A DNA stretch of 64,000 nt from assembly GCA_024529925.1 (NCBI GenBank), contig JAFEUB010000724.1:62001-126000 (forward strand), in the 5' to 3' direction. A program made the position numbers and the translations under genes. Shown piece after piece: positions 47,486 through 60,129 of this stretch. This stretch comes from Ophthalmolycus amberensis. Taxonomy: Eukaryota > Chordata > Actinopteri > Perciformes > Zoarcidae. The notes under the pieces were generated by a model, which was not told the origin of the DNA, made no database searches, and saw nothing but the letters and a program-made list of their open reading frames with translations. Positions within the stretch are counted from its first letter, which is position 1. Every line of letters starts with the position of its first letter.

Positions 47486-48064
47486 CAGGGGCGTCGTTAG
47501 GCTGAAGCCCCCCTCAAATGTTCTTCAGCCCCCCCAAATAATTTGGCATTATTGACTTTAAAAAAAAGAAAGAAAGTTTTTTATTTTTTATTTTGGTGAT
47601 GTCATTAAATTAAACTATTGTTTCTCACATGGACAAGTTATTTATAACTCTAACATGCTACATATGTGCGTGCGTTCTGGTTTGTATGTTTTCTCACCCT
47701 TCAAATTACAATCCAATAGCCATCATCACACTGAACGATATAAAGTTGACACTGTCAGGTCCATTCTCCATCCATTGTATGCGGTCCCTTTAAGAATTAG
47801 GATTTGGGAGTGATGCGGATATTCTTTATTTGAGAAAAGTTCATATTTGTGTTGTCAAATTTCACTATGACCCTCAAATTCTGTCTCTTGTGTTATCATA
47901 TACTGAATGGAAGCAAAACTACAGAGCAAAATCACACTCTTTCTGATTGAACCAATCTATGAACTGTCTGAAACAATGGATATCCGCGGCCCCAAATGGG
48001 CCCCAAAAACAATTGCCCCTTGGGGCTAAGCCCCCCCTTTCTTTGAATCCTAGAAATGCCCCTG
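47486..48064. mobile_element. small non-autonomous hAT element
   Basis: The element is 579 bp, starting CAGGGGCGTCGTTAGG and ending GAATCCTAGAAATGCCCCTG. The 8 bp on each side are both ACCTGAAT (47478-47485 and 48065-48072). Subterminal runs of C and matching GGGGC/GCCCC blocks form an imperfect longer inverted repeat. The interior is AT-rich with no coding capacity. Confidence 0.9.
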
Positions 48065-48072
48065 ACCTGAAT

Positions 48073-49849
48073 CATAGTGATGGCAGAGGAGGAAACACTC
48101 AACATATTTTGTCATTTTCCAGCAGCAAAGAAGCTGCTGTTGGGATTAGTTAATTAAGGGACAGTCATTCTAACCACCAGGGATCTAATATTTTCAGATT
48201 TTGGCAGTTCAATCTAGCTAAAACCCAGGATGTTATACCTTTAAACCACACTGGATGGTTGACCCCCGTAATGACACATTCAACTGAATCAATTCCCAAA
48301 TATCTGAGAAATATTTTTAACAACTGTGTCACAGAGTTGGTGATTGTGATATATGACTTCTTCTGTATTTTTTTAACTGAGGCTGCACGTCTTACATTTG
48401 CTTTGTATTGCTAAACATTCTCAGTCTATGTGTTCACTTCTTTCTCAGCTCTCTTTTGACATCGTTCTCTTCGCCTTAACTTTATCCTCCTTTTTCTGTA
48501 CCCAGACTACTCCTACGTAGATTTGCAACCTCTACTCTTTAGCAATTGTCTGTCCACTGAGACGTCTGCGGCGTCTATTTTCACTGCTATTCTCTGTCTC
48601 TGTGGTTGTGCTCAGAGGCTGCCAGTGGAGGCCAGATTCTCCCCTGCTGAAACCACACAGGACTAGAAAATTTCTACAGTGAACTGCTGGAAATAAGACC
48701 TTACTAGGACTACTGGCATTGCATTGTGCACAGATGCCAAGAGATATTTTCTGTGGGGTACCTGGTGGGCTAACTCTCCAATGTTGAGTTATGTACTCTT
48801 TCTGCCAATCGACATTGTTATGAGTAAATTGAGGAGAAGGGATACCACAGTTATGATGCTGGCAAAAACTTTACATCTCATTATTGCCTTCACTGTGTGT
48901 CCAAATTATGGCACATTGACTGTGATTGAAACCTTATTGAAACCAGTTTTAACATCATGCAGGTATGCAATTTATAGGGATATTATATTGCAATTATAGC
49001 AAGAAAATGTATTTAAAAGAAATTGTGTGGGACTTTCTTTACTGACGGACCAAATGTGTCTTTCTAGACTAGAGTCATAATAGAACTGGTTAAGCAGACT
49101 CCAGTAAGTAAACTCGCCAGAGTGAAATATGATTAAAAGGGGGTATTATAGAAAGAACGAAAGAATTGTTGTTGTCTTTTCATTGTTAAAATAAGTTTGT
49201 ATCTATTGTTAGAATGTGACTATGACTTCGGGTATCAGACCTGAATTGACCATAGTTTGGCAATAGAATGTTAAAATGGGCGTCAATGGCAAGAAATTAT
49301 GATCAAATAGTACCAAAATACAATCTACAGTTGGTTGTCAAACAACAGGAAAAACAACATAAATGTGTCAGTGACAACACATTCTCACCCAGGAGCTGAC
49401 TCTTTAAGCTACTATCCAGGCTTCTTTTCAAAGATCATCGTGTATAAAAAGACCAGTGATTGCTGTAGCAGAGCGGATAATGCAGTGAAATATAAACTAA
49501 ACACCAGATATCACATGCATGATTCATCAGATCTTACCGAACGTATTGCCTAAAAGGGCTTTCAGACCAAAAGTGTAAGTTCATCATGTCGTTATTTCCA
49601 ATGGAGAGTGACTGAGAGAGTGGCCTAGTTCAGCTCCACTGACCTTTGACCCCTTGACGTTAATATCCACAACACACAAAGGGATTCCGAGCTTGACGTT
49701 GGAGGTAGAATTAATTTGACTGTAGAGTAGAATGTGAAGCATCTCTGTAATCCCAGAGTTCTGTAACTGTACTCTGTAATCATTCTGGGACATAACTCTA
49801 AAAATCTCAAACAAGACTAAGGCCCAGATCTCACCGAGAAGCATCACTA
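48073..49849. other. intergenic, no recognised feature
   Basis: No repeat or exon recognised. The frame at 48724-48999 is hydrophobic but lacks any known signature. Confidence 0.5.
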
Positions 49850-50125
49850 GAGACATGACGTGTTCTCACTCCCAACGTGTCAAACACACCTTGTCAAACA
49901 CAGACGCTTGCTCAGCGGATGTCAACGGCTGATACGTCGCACCGAGGCTCACGTTAACGTCTGTATGAAACACAACGGGCTTTGAGCTAAGTCCAATGTA
50001 AACCCATCAGTGTCGGGGTCATACAAACACAGGACTTTCACCCAGGAGACCACTGTTCCTGTTCTGTTTCCTTTGTGAAACCAACGTTGACTTATTTTAT
50101 CTTACTTTTACAACTTCCGTACTAT
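49850..50125 (-). repeat. family A dispersed repeat, copy 10
   Basis: CACAGGACTTTCACCCAGGA, GACCACTGTTCCTG and CCAACGTTGACTTATTTTAT (50030-50105) are family A in reverse. The left part has TGTTCTCACTCCCAACGTGT, like the presumed terminus of copy 5. Confidence 0.65.
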
Positions 50126-53100
50126 GCTAAAAAGAGATTGAAAATTGCTACAAAGACACACAAAACAACATAAACAGCCTGACATCTATTAAGTCTGTGC
50201 ATCTATGCAGGACAGGTGGTGGAGCCTTCTGCAGCCCATAATAGGCCCTTGGTGCTACATGATGAAATGCATCTGATTTAAAGCCTCTTTTGCTCACTCT
50301 AATGAAAATAATGTATCAAAATGCAATGCAATGCATTAAGGATTTGTTATAGTGTAATGGATAGTTTGATTGATGAGTCAGAAGGTTCATCTGAATAGCA
50401 GCTTTATGAATTATTGTTATAAGTTGTAATAAATGGTGTCCTCCTACAAGTCGGGTCAAGCTTTGTTTCAGTAATTAGGAGGAAGTTACACAGTAACAAT
50501 CACACACACAGCCACGTGGTCGTATGCGTAATGGCCCACAGATGTGTTCTCAGCCCGTGTGCTCTCAGGAGAGGATATCCTGACCACCGGCTGGAGAAGC
50601 TGCCAAAGCTTCTCAACAACACAACAAAAATAAATGATGCAGACCCAAGATGCAGATGAGAACATTGTTCATATTTGATGATTATTTTTTTGTAAGAGAG
50701 AGAATTTAACAGACAATAAAATTGGACTTGTTTCTGGTGGAGCCAACATACAGTACACAATGTTATGTCATAAGATGGAGCAGAGTACAATCCAGAGGGA
50801 AACATCTGCACGAATCAAAGAACAAACTGAAAGGTTCAATAAAAAGTCCTTTTTTAACTTGCCTGAATTGTTTAATAGCCATTTTCCTTTACTTGGTCTT
50901 TAAATAGCTGTTTGTGTTTCATGAATATATTCATATTATCATATTATCATTTTGGGATTCTACAAGCCTCGGGCCAGTGTTTTCTGGGATTAGCACGTCG
51001 CAACAAAGTCAGTCCACATATGTGCGAAAGTAATGACATTTGTAGAACAAATGAATTAATCATACAAAGCCAACATTCTCCTGGCGACCAGGTTGTGTGT
51101 GTTGAGCTCCGCCTGTGACTGATCTCAGAACTCGTTTTTTTCAAACGCACCTTCGCCTCAGCACGAATTCACGCATATAATTGTGCCCACTCACATTTTG
51201 TCATTTACTTTGTATGCGATTGTTAGAATAATAAACCATGCTTCTGGGACAAATATTTGCAGTCTTGGCATGGAATAATTCAACAATTTGGAAAATAGGC
51301 TGATTAGCTTTCTTTCCGAGAGTTAGATGAGAAGATCGTTGCCGCTCTTCATGCCTGTGTGCTAAATACAGAGCTGGAGCCAGAAAGCGACTAGCTTAGC
51401 ATAAAGATTGGTTGCAGGACAAAACGCTTTGTCATTAAATAGCACTTTTGTGTGCGTGTTCCTACCATGTCTACCGGCATCATAAGAGGAAGGAAGTGAT
51501 AAAGTTTAAGCCTGCATCTTGCTTGATTCCATTGGCTGACATTTGGTGGGACCTTAAGCTCCAAAGTTGAGAATGTTAATTATTATATATGTCAAAAAAC
51601 CTTAAGAAAAAACATGACCTGCAGTGCGAGAGAGCAGGCCTTACCATAGGAAGACAATGTTTTTAGCTGGAGACGTTTTTTATTCACAATCTTTGTCTGG
51701 CTTCGCCCTATTGCTGATTCATACCACTCAATGATTCACTGCAGAGACATTTTGTTGCTGGCTTACAGAAATATTGACATGTGTATGATTCATTAATAAA
51801 GTGAAAATGCATACATATTTTCAAACTCAAGCCCATCCTACATGCCCTTATGAATCAACGTGAATAATAACACGTATTTGTGCAGTGTTTCCAAAAAGCT
51901 TGTTTTTTTGCATTTGCTCCACAATCCTGGAAGTTGCTACCCGACTGAACTAATAACAGTAACGGAGCTGCAGTTTCCATAAACTGTGGATGCCTCGTGC
52001 ATATGATATATCATTATGATATATCATATACGTGTCAAATGAGGAAAGAGGAGTGTGCAGCCCATTGTCGAACTGCTTCCCTTCAAACAGGAAAATGTGG
52101 TTTCCTTGTGGAAGACTGTTGTGTCTGTGCAGGCAGAGGTACCTCAGATTGCAATTATATGGATACACATGCGAGCGGAACACATGGGCACACACATGTT
52201 CCCATGGCCAGTTTTCTGTAACTATCGTTGTGTCCCATTCCATTTAAACCTCCTGAATGCAGAGAGAGGAAAGGGGAAAATGTCAGCCCAGGATTTGGGA
52301 AAAGGGGGAGAGAGGAAAAAACTATTTGTTTATTCCTTTATATAACAACCTTAATTTTCCATCCATTTTTTGTTTTAGGAAATGACATGTAGGGGAGCTT
52401 CATTCTTTGTTTTTCCATGACACAACTGGTACTGCATCCCAAAATACATGAGTTTGAGCGGACACCCCTTACGAATACGCTTCCGTGACCACAGACTCTC
52501 TGAAGATGCTAAAAATGTCACTGCAACTGTGAGTGACTATTAGCGTTGATCTAAATAAACAGTTTTTGCAATGAGGCTCATTTGCATAAAAAGAGGCCAA
52601 TTTTGCCAAATGTCTGCATCTTACCTCATTTGTGAAAACAGCACAGGAGCAAACAGGCACTGTTTGCTGGCAGCAGAGTTAAAGGTGCATTTCAGCCTTT
52701 GTGGGTGCTTCGAGAATTGTTTTGTCTTATTTACACAAGTTAAGCTGCATGAAAGCTGTGCAATCCTTTTTGTGAATTTGCCCCCCAAATATTTCAAAGA
52801 TTCTGTGTTATCGTTATCGTTAGATGCTATCGCTCATTGACCAACTTGCTGTATTTCAGCCAACGTGATCTCACAGAAATACGTGAAATGCCTAATTTTA
52901 CAATAACTCAGGTTTCACACAAGACCAGTTCCTTTGGTGAATGTCCTGCGTAAAAGCACATCAATGAGTCACACTGTTGCACTGGGTGACACGTTTCTTC
53001 ATTCCCACGAAAACACAAATGTTTATTTTCGACTCAATCCTACATACAGCCGTCCTCGTGCCACAGCAAATACTCCATACAGCAACAAATGGGCATTAAT

Positions 53101-54295
53101 CCGCCACTGAAAATAGCACTATTTACTGCCATGTGAAGTTTGCTAAAAGCTACAGTGAGCAGATGAAAGTACTGAGCCTTTTTTCTTTTCAAAAGTAAAC
53201 TATACATTTCAGAACCAAAGTTTTTTAGTTTTTTTGATGTCTTCCTTGGTAATGTCTGCTCTTTAAGCTGTATGCATTGAGGGATACGTTGTTTGATTGT
53301 TTTTTGTCTTGATAGAAATAAATGAAAAGATGAAATGAACACCAGCCTTATCCTGTATGTGTGAACCCTTATGGAGATCACTTGGACCAGCATTTTGTTT
53401 ATGAACATAGATATATAATAGACTGAGTAAAGGGATCAGCGCTACCTCATTCATTATTTTTCGCACATGGGGATGCCTTGCGATGCATTATAACTTACTC
53501 TGCCTGTTTCAGGTAGTGTTTGCTAATCTTCAGCTTCCCAGAAGTCAGCAGAAGCCTGTACTTGTACTTGGAAGCTTCCAGTGTCAATGTAAGAAAATCA
53601 AAGCAAACAAGAATGCGCTGCTAACAAAATCAAGAAACTTCAATAATAGCAATGTGTGCTAAGTGTAAGCGGAAAGAAGTTTTGCCGTAGTTTTGTGTGT
53701 TAGCTCTTGAGCCGAAACTAGGTGCGGCCTGCACAGTATGTTTGTCTGTGATCTGTTGTCAAAGTAAATGCTTCCACAGTGGGCCGGATCATATGGGATG
53801 AATTAGCTGTCCAGACCAGACCAGGCCTCTAAACCACACCCCATAATCACCTTCATCAATTGCAACACGTGAGTAGCCTCCTTTAGGAAGGTGAGTCAGC
53901 GACTTCTTGCATTTGCAACTTTTAATGCAGTGTTCTGGTCCTCATGTTTGTGTCCGACACACCTACTTCCCTCTGCGTCTACGAAGACACCCTTTAGTTT
54001 AGTGAACCCATCCACTCTGTTCCACAAATCTCCACTTCAGTAGCTCTTACCTACACAAAACTTGACAGTTTCATTCCTCTCTATATTCTGAAGGTTTTTA
54101 CAGAGGGGTTTGTTCATGTATCATTCAAAGCCTGATTTATACAACATTTTATTCCTAAAAGTATGGCCGAAATGTATTATTTCATGGCTGTTGACAGTAT
54201 TTTGTGATACAAATAAATATCCCAAATTTGCTCTGTAAAAACCTTTGACTCCAAGATGTCAACAAAATGAAACAAGAATTTTGAACATGACTTCA
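50126..54295. other. intergenic, 4.2 kb without a recognised gene
   Basis: A pair of overlapping TATGATATATCAT palindromes lies at 51999-52031. A frame at 53040-53408 on the minus strand is lysine- and leucine-rich, with no known domain. Nothing else stands out. Confidence 0.5.
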
Positions 54296-54560
54296 TGCGA
54301 TTTCCATCCATCCATTTTCCGTTATCGCCTGTCCTATTCAGGGTGGTGGGGGGGCTGGAGCCGATCCCAGCTGACATTGGGCGAAGGCAGGGTACACCAC
54401 AAGTAACACGGCTATCACTGGGCTACATGGAAACAGACAAACATTCACACTCACACCAACACCTACGTAATTTTCAATAAACCTAACTCCACACAGAAGA
54501 GCTGGCAGACCGGGATCGAACCCGGCCCTTCTTGCTAGGAACAGAACCACGTAAGCCTGA
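54296..54560 (-). repeat. teleost interspersed repeat, probably an RTE-type LINE 3' end
   Basis: It begins CCATCCATCCATTTTCCG, passes GATCCCAGCTGACATTGGGC and CATTCACACTCACACC, and ends with CCGGGATCGAACCCGGCC (54512-54529). The (CCAT)n run read in reverse would be a GGAT-type LINE tail, so the element probably reads on the minus strand. Clade assignment is tentative. Confidence 0.55.
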
Positions 54561-56165
54561 GCGCCCCCTTTTTTGGGGGGCTGTGGATAAAGTTTAGCAT
54601 ATAACGTCGGAAAATATGTACTTATCACGAACGAATATAATGATGTTGCAAATCAGATTAAACAGCAGAACCTGGGCTACAAGAATATGTAAGCCGTTTT
54701 CACATGCTCCAAACACAACTCAAACAACTAAATGAATTACCAAATATCAAAATCTATAGAGTGCCACCTAGTCAACCCACTCGCCACATTTCTGGCTGTA
54801 CCGCTGTGGTATTTTATGCAATACGCACACATGATATCTCAAAAGAAAGCAGACACTCAACAGATTCCGGACACATAACTACATATCAAATCCAGCTACA
54901 ACAAAGCATCAGCGAGATATGAACAGAAATCGCTTCATCAAACAATAGTTGTAAAAAAAATGTTACCTTTGCGGTTTTTCATCGATATGTTTATTTTCCC
55001 GGTAATTCCACACTGAGATAAGTTCGAGCTACGTCCTGTGTTACACTAAAATCATTCCGGGCGTTTCTAGGTGGCTGTGGGTCTGAGAATCGCCTTGCGT
55101 CATAACCAGCACGTCTCACAGGACGGCGCCCTGCTGGTTCTGATTGGCTAACAGTGCTGTCAATCTCATGGTATAGCTAAATTCTATTGGATATAACGCT
55201 TCAAATGAGGTGTCAATCACTGAATCATCGACCAATGGGTTGCTAAGATAGAGCCCTGCGTACTCACAGGGGTCTGACATCGAGAAAAACTCCAGTAAGC
55301 AGAGAGACACAGAGGGTTCAGAAAGGATTATGGCTTTCAAAATAAAGCTAAAACTGCTGTATTGGGATGTATTGAACACCATTAGTGATATACAAGTGAA
55401 ATATATAGTTTGGTACATGAGAAAATTCAAATGGTGCAGATGGTGCCAAAATGACCATTTTGGAGACCTCACCTGAACTCTCTGTACTAAAACCTCTCTA
55501 ATTTTGTTCTGCTTCACTTTATCAAAGTCAAACTTTGCAGAGAGACTGTTCATATATTGTGCTATGATTTGGGAGAGGTTAAGACCTGCAGCTGCATCAT
55601 TCCAAAGAAATAATAATCCTGTAAGTGCTTTTATTTTTTAGGCGAACCTGAAACTTTTCAATTTGTGCTGTGTCCCATCTTCATTTACTCTTAACCAGTA
55701 AAATATATACTGATATTTACGAATCTGAACAAATCTCACAAGTGTTCCCTTTATTATAACACCAAAATTATTCAAATAGACCTTGTGGTTGCAGAGATAT
55801 ACTCTTTTTAGTATGGGTATGCAATTTTCATGCAGAGGCCTAAAAAACTGGTCTGTTTTGCAGACTTGTGGCACAGCATTTGAATTCTTAATTTACCATC
55901 ATGATACCTCTGGTATAAATTCACAAAAATAGTGCATTAAACATTCATGAATGCAAGCTTTTTAGCTTTTTAGTTCAAATATATGATTGAACCAAAGATC
56001 GATGGAAATCTACCCCTTACTGTAAACTTTAACCCCCCCTTTAAAAATAGCTCATTTACGACCCTACATCTGTTCAACAGATACAGTTCCTAATTGCTTT
56101 TCAGATCAAGATTTGACATAAAATCACAGAGAGCTTATAAAATACAATGGATTATTCAGCTTAAA
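54561..56165. other. intergenic, possible old repeats
   Basis: A 145-codon minus-strand frame at 55116-55553 has no recognised motif and no splice context. ATTGGCTAACAGTG-type stretches suggest an old repeat. Unassigned. Confidence 0.4.
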
Positions 56166-56390
56166 CCAGTCATTTCCAACATTTTGGGCCTGTGATTTGA
56201 AACCGGTGTGTAATTGGAGCACAACTTTCCTCTCCCATTCATTATTTCACAACCCCTCAGATTTATCTTGTGACTCTTAAACTGGGAACCACTGGACTAC
56301 ATACACTACCTAACTGTCTATAAAGGAGTTCAAACTAGCTCCTCCTCCAGCAGCTGCAACAGTAAAATGCTGTTTACGCGTTGATGCATC
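56166..56390 (+). repeat. older teleost interspersed repeat, left part, split by the L2 insertion
   Basis: A decayed hAT-like inverted pair lies at about 56167-56190 (CAGTCATTTCCAAC) and 56279-56294 (GGGAACCACTG). It is followed by TTCAAACTAGCTCCTCC and TTGATGCATCAGCATTAAT, pieces I recognise from a common percomorph repeat. The continuation (GTACCTTTACTTTTGATGC, GATGTACTTTTACTTA) appears after the L2 tail at 57925-57985. Family assignment is from memory. Confidence 0.5.
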
Positions 56391-57858
56391 AGCATTAATG
56401 AGCAATTTCCGTCCCATTTCCAATCTTCCCTTTCTGTCAAAAATACTGGAACACATTGTCACCACACAACTCAAAGCCCACCTCATCTCCAACGATCTGT
56501 TCGAGCCATTTCAATCCGGTTTCCGCTCACAGCACAGCACTGAAACAGCCCTCCTCAAAGTCACCAACGACCTCCTCCTCTCTTCAGACGCTGGTCACCT
56601 CAACATTCTCATCCTCCTCGACCTCACTGCAGCTTTTGACACCATCAACCACAACATCCTTCTCTCCCGCCTCAAATCCTCCCTCAACATCACCGGAACT
56701 GCTCTGTCCTGGATTAAATCATATCTCACAAACAGACAACAGTTCATCAGTATCAACAACTGCACCTCCTCCACTGCTCCTCTGTCTCAAGGCGTCCCCC
56801 AGGGTTCGGTGCTTGGTCCTCTTCTGTTCATCCTCTACTTGGTAGCATCATCCGTCAACATGGTCTTCACTTTCACTGCTACGCCGATGATGTCCAGCTC
56901 TACATCTCCACAAAAGCCATCACCACTGCTACTCTCTCCACTCTCACCAACTGCCTCACTGACATTAAATCATGGATGCAAACCAACTTCCTCAAACTGA
57001 ACTGCGATAAATCTGACATGATCATCATCGGTCCCAAATCCCTCACCAAAACTGGTCATAACTTCTGCCTCACCATCGACAACTCCACTCTGTCTCCCTC
57101 CCCACACATCCGCAACCTTGGAGTCATGTTCGACAGCAACCTCTCCTTTGAACACCACGTCAAACAAATCACCAGAACTGCCTTTTTCCACTTAAAAAAC
57201 ATAGCCCGTCTCCGCCCATCACTCTCCTCATCTGCTGCTGAAACTCTGATCCACGCCTTCATCACCTCAAGAATTGACTACTGCAACAGCATTCTTCACG
57301 GCACATCATCCAAAATCCTAAATAAACTCCAGTACATCCAGAACTCTGCTGCTCGCCTGCTCACCAGCACCCGCTCCCGTGACCACATCACCCCTGTTCT
57401 CCAGAACCTCCACTGGCTCCCCGTCCCACAACGGATCCAATTCAAAATCCTTCTCCTCACTCACAAAGCCCTCCACAATCAGGCCCCCTCCTACCTCACC
57501 GACCTGCTTCCCCACCACACTCCATCCCGTCGGCTCCGCTCCTCTGATGCCAACCTCCTGTCCCTTCCACTCAGGACCAAGCACCGGACATGGGGCGACA
57601 GAGCCTTCTCCATAGCTGCCCCCTCCCTCTGGAACTCTCTCCCCAAACACATCCGAGACTGCACTGACCTTTCCACATTCAAATCTCAAATCAAAACCCA
57701 CCTGTTCAAAACTGCTTTTAACGTGTGACTATTATTGTGTATTTTATGTTTTTAGTGTATTGCTTTTATATATGATGATTTTAATGTAAAGTGTCTTTGA
57801 GTATTTTGAAAAGCGCTATATAAATCAAATGTATAATTATTATTGTTATTATTATTAA
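56383..57858 (+). mobile_element. 5'-truncated L2-type LINE retrotransposon
   Basis: Sequence from about 56383 carries reverse transcriptase and the C-terminal region, then a short 3' UTR. The tail includes AAAGTGTCTTTGAG, GCGCTATATAAATC and a (TTA)n-like end near 57836-57858, a signature of fish L2 LINEs. The endonuclease and the N-terminal part are missing. It interrupts an older interspersed repeat, pieces of which remain on both sides (56166-56390 and 57870-57985). It is little decayed, so the insertion is fairly young. Confidence 0.85.
56398..57728 (+). pseudogene. L2 LINE reverse transcriptase, partial, with one frameshift
   Basis: The first frame (56398-57000) opens SNFRPISNLPFLSKILEHI, passes the first catalytic aspartate in LLDLTAAFDTINH and reaches GVPQGSVLGPLLFILYL. 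Homology then shifts frame near 56840. The other frame carries the YADD catalytic pair (56880-56891), continues through HIRNLGVMFDSNLSF, RIDYCNSILHG and LHWLPVPQRIQFKI, and ends at the stop at 57726-57728. A small deletion of roughly 11 bases between the LYL and IIR segments explains the shift. Apart from that lesion and 5' truncation, both parts are open. This is the jockey-like/L2 group of non-LTR reverse transcriptases. Confidence 0.85.
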
Positions 57859-57990
57859 CAATTTAATAATGTTATATATAATGATATATCTATCACAGGG
57901 GACATTGACTTGCACAAGGAGTACCTTTACTTTTGATGCTAATATGATTAACTGATATTACTGATGTACTTTTACTTACGTACTTGTTGC
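57859..57990 (+). repeat. older teleost interspersed repeat, right part
   Basis: After the L2 tail the sequence resumes with AATGTTATATATAATGATA and ACAGGGGACATT, then spaced CTTTTACTT motifs. This is the expected continuation of the repeat left of the L2 insertion. Confidence 0.45.
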
Positions 57991-58634
57991 ATGTGGCGCT
58001 GTATGTGACATATGGTGTGTGTTTTTTGTTGTCTCTCCCCTCTCTCTCTTTCTCTCATTCTGTTGCTCTTTCCTCCCTTTCTTCGCTAGGAGTGAAGCAC
58101 CTGAGAGGAATGAATCATCAGGGAGAAGGAGGAGCACACACTCACAGGCTGGTCGGCGCAGCACGGTGGTTGAGGTTTTGGTTTTGGTTTTGTTTGCGTC
58201 TCCCCAGATCTTTCTTTTTCCCAGACGTGGTTGAGAAGTTTCTGTTAAGAGTTTTTTTGATTGTTTCTATATTGGCCGTACTTAAAAACGCCTGAAATAT
58301 CGGCTAGCGGAGCATTAATATGCCATTAGAATTAGGAATCCCAGTTACCTCATGGCTAGTCATGGTGAATTTCACCATGCTAATTATTCCTTATAGAGGG
58401 CATAGAACACATTCAACTTTGTGGATCCATTTACTGGACGCGTTGACTTTTCCTGTTCTCATTGATAATTTAGACTATCATTTTTTTCTTTTCTCTGTAT
58501 GGGCTTCTTTGATTTTCTTACAGCCTATTTTAAAACCTATATATGGATATCCTTCATTTATGGTGTACAAAACAATCCTATTTTCTGTGTCGCTCATCTA
58601 ATTATTTTGTGTTTTAATGGCTTTTTGCCATGTT

Positions 58635-58990
58635 GTTACCTTTAAACAGCCACAGTTAGCTTTAGGCAAAACCACTTAGTTAAGACGAGGAAAAAACATT
58701 ATGGTTGGACTCAAAATAAGTGTGTGAACTATGTAAAATGTAAACAATGTCACATAAGTACAAAAAACATGTCACTAACGTAACTGAAAATGAACACCAC
58801 ACTTTGGGACATGAACACCGGTGTCCTGGTTGAAAGTCCTGTATTTGTTTGATCCATTTGCCTCCCCTTCCACCCACAATAAGTAGTCTTCCTCACTTTT
58901 TATACTACGTCACTAGCTCTGAGCGTGGCATATTCCGGTGTATGCGCTTACATTGCAGTCAATACAGACTACATGACGTAAAATGACAAT
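58635..58990 (+). repeat. family A dispersed repeat, copy 11
   Basis: TTTAGGCAAAACCACTTAGT, TAAGACGAGGAAAAAACATT, CACATAAGTACAAAAA, CCGGTGTCCTGGTTGAAAGT, GTTTGATCCATTTGCC and TTTATACTACGTCACTAG keep the family order. Confidence 0.65.
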
Positions 58991-58994
58991 GGCA

Positions 58995-59195
58995 AAAAGA
59001 AAGGATGGCCTTTTCATTGCTTGCTAAATGACATTCAATTTTCATTTTAATTTCCTTTTAATTGTCCAGGTCATGTGGTTGGTCTGTTTGTTAAAAGACT
59101 TGACGAAGACCGACAGTGGTTGAAACATGTTGTTTTTTTATTGATGTAGCCTCCATAATAAAGGCTTTAGAATATTTCCAAAATAATATTTTGGA
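58995..59195 (+). repeat. possible retroelement 3' tail
   Basis: GACTTGACGAAGACCGACAG, TGGTTGAAACATGTTG and CATAATAAAGGCTTT form the 'GAAGACC...GAAAC...AATAAAG' order that ends several fish retroelements. No coding region is attached. Assignment is weak. Confidence 0.3.
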
Positions 59196-60129
59196 GTGCC
59201 TGGCTTGTCAACACATTTTTGATGTCCGGTTGAGTACACAGAGCATCTAGTCACCTGACTCTCTCCGAAATATTTTGTTGAGTTTTGACTTTGTTTATTT
59301 CTTGACCATTAATGCTATCTTATAAGCGGGTTCTGTTACGTGCGCGTAGCAGCGGAGTCTTTTTCTTTGCTGCTTCAGGTCATTACACAATTCAGAGCCT
59401 CTGATCTATTTGAGAAACTGAACAGAGCGGCACATCAGCACATCACATACAATGTCAAGAAGCAAAGCATAAACATCTGCATAAATTAAACTTCCATGTG
59501 ACATGCAGGGATGTGGCTACTATTCAGGACAAAAATGTCTTCTGTATCTCTTTCTTTGAATACGAGGACCTGAGGAACAGTTGATATTTTATAATCTAAT
59601 GTTACACAAAGTGTTTTTTCAAATTGTCAATGGCAACATTTCTCTTTACTTGGTGTTCTTTCTGACCAAGAAAAATGAACAAATACATTAAAGAAATAAT
59701 ACACATTTTAAAAGGTTTGACCACTAAAAGTTATTGAGAGGAAACAGCTTTTAGAACGTTATTTAGAAGGTTTTTTCGCAACAAAATACTTAAACACGTG
59801 ATGATTCTCGGGCGTTATGAGGACCATCTTTTTTTCCAATGATTTCTGTGTGGATTTGTTTACTTTGATCTCTAACCTTAATATGTCTGAATTCCTGGCT
59901 ACAGCCCTGGTGACATGAAAAGCGTACTTTTACTTGTAATTTCCTCTTGGTTGTATTGTGTTATTATAAACTGGGCTTTCTTGTTTCACCTCTGGAGCAA
60001 ATAGAGGCTGATAAACTTTCTCAAGGATGAAACAGGTGTGGATGGATGAGGGGTTCACCCTCAGAACCTCTGTCTGCAAAAAAAACTATGCAACTCAATG
60101 TCAATATACAACTGACTAAAGACAACATA
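59196..60129. other. intergenic downstream of klf15
   Basis: AT-rich sequence with no recognised feature. It separates the putative klf15 polyadenylation site from the repeat block at 58.6-59.2 kb. Confidence 0.5.

Noticed and set aside
55116..55553. A 145-codon minus-strand frame
   Set aside because: No recognised domain, splice context or GC shift. Its composition matches non-coding neighbours.
57318..57701. Minus-strand frame opposite the L2 reverse transcriptase
   Set aside because: It is antisense to a clearly homologous reverse transcriptase frame.
58320..58601. A 93-residue hydrophobic frame that could be a membrane protein
   Set aside because: AT-rich sequence yields hydrophobic codons by chance. 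There are no splice signals, signal peptide logic or familiar motif.
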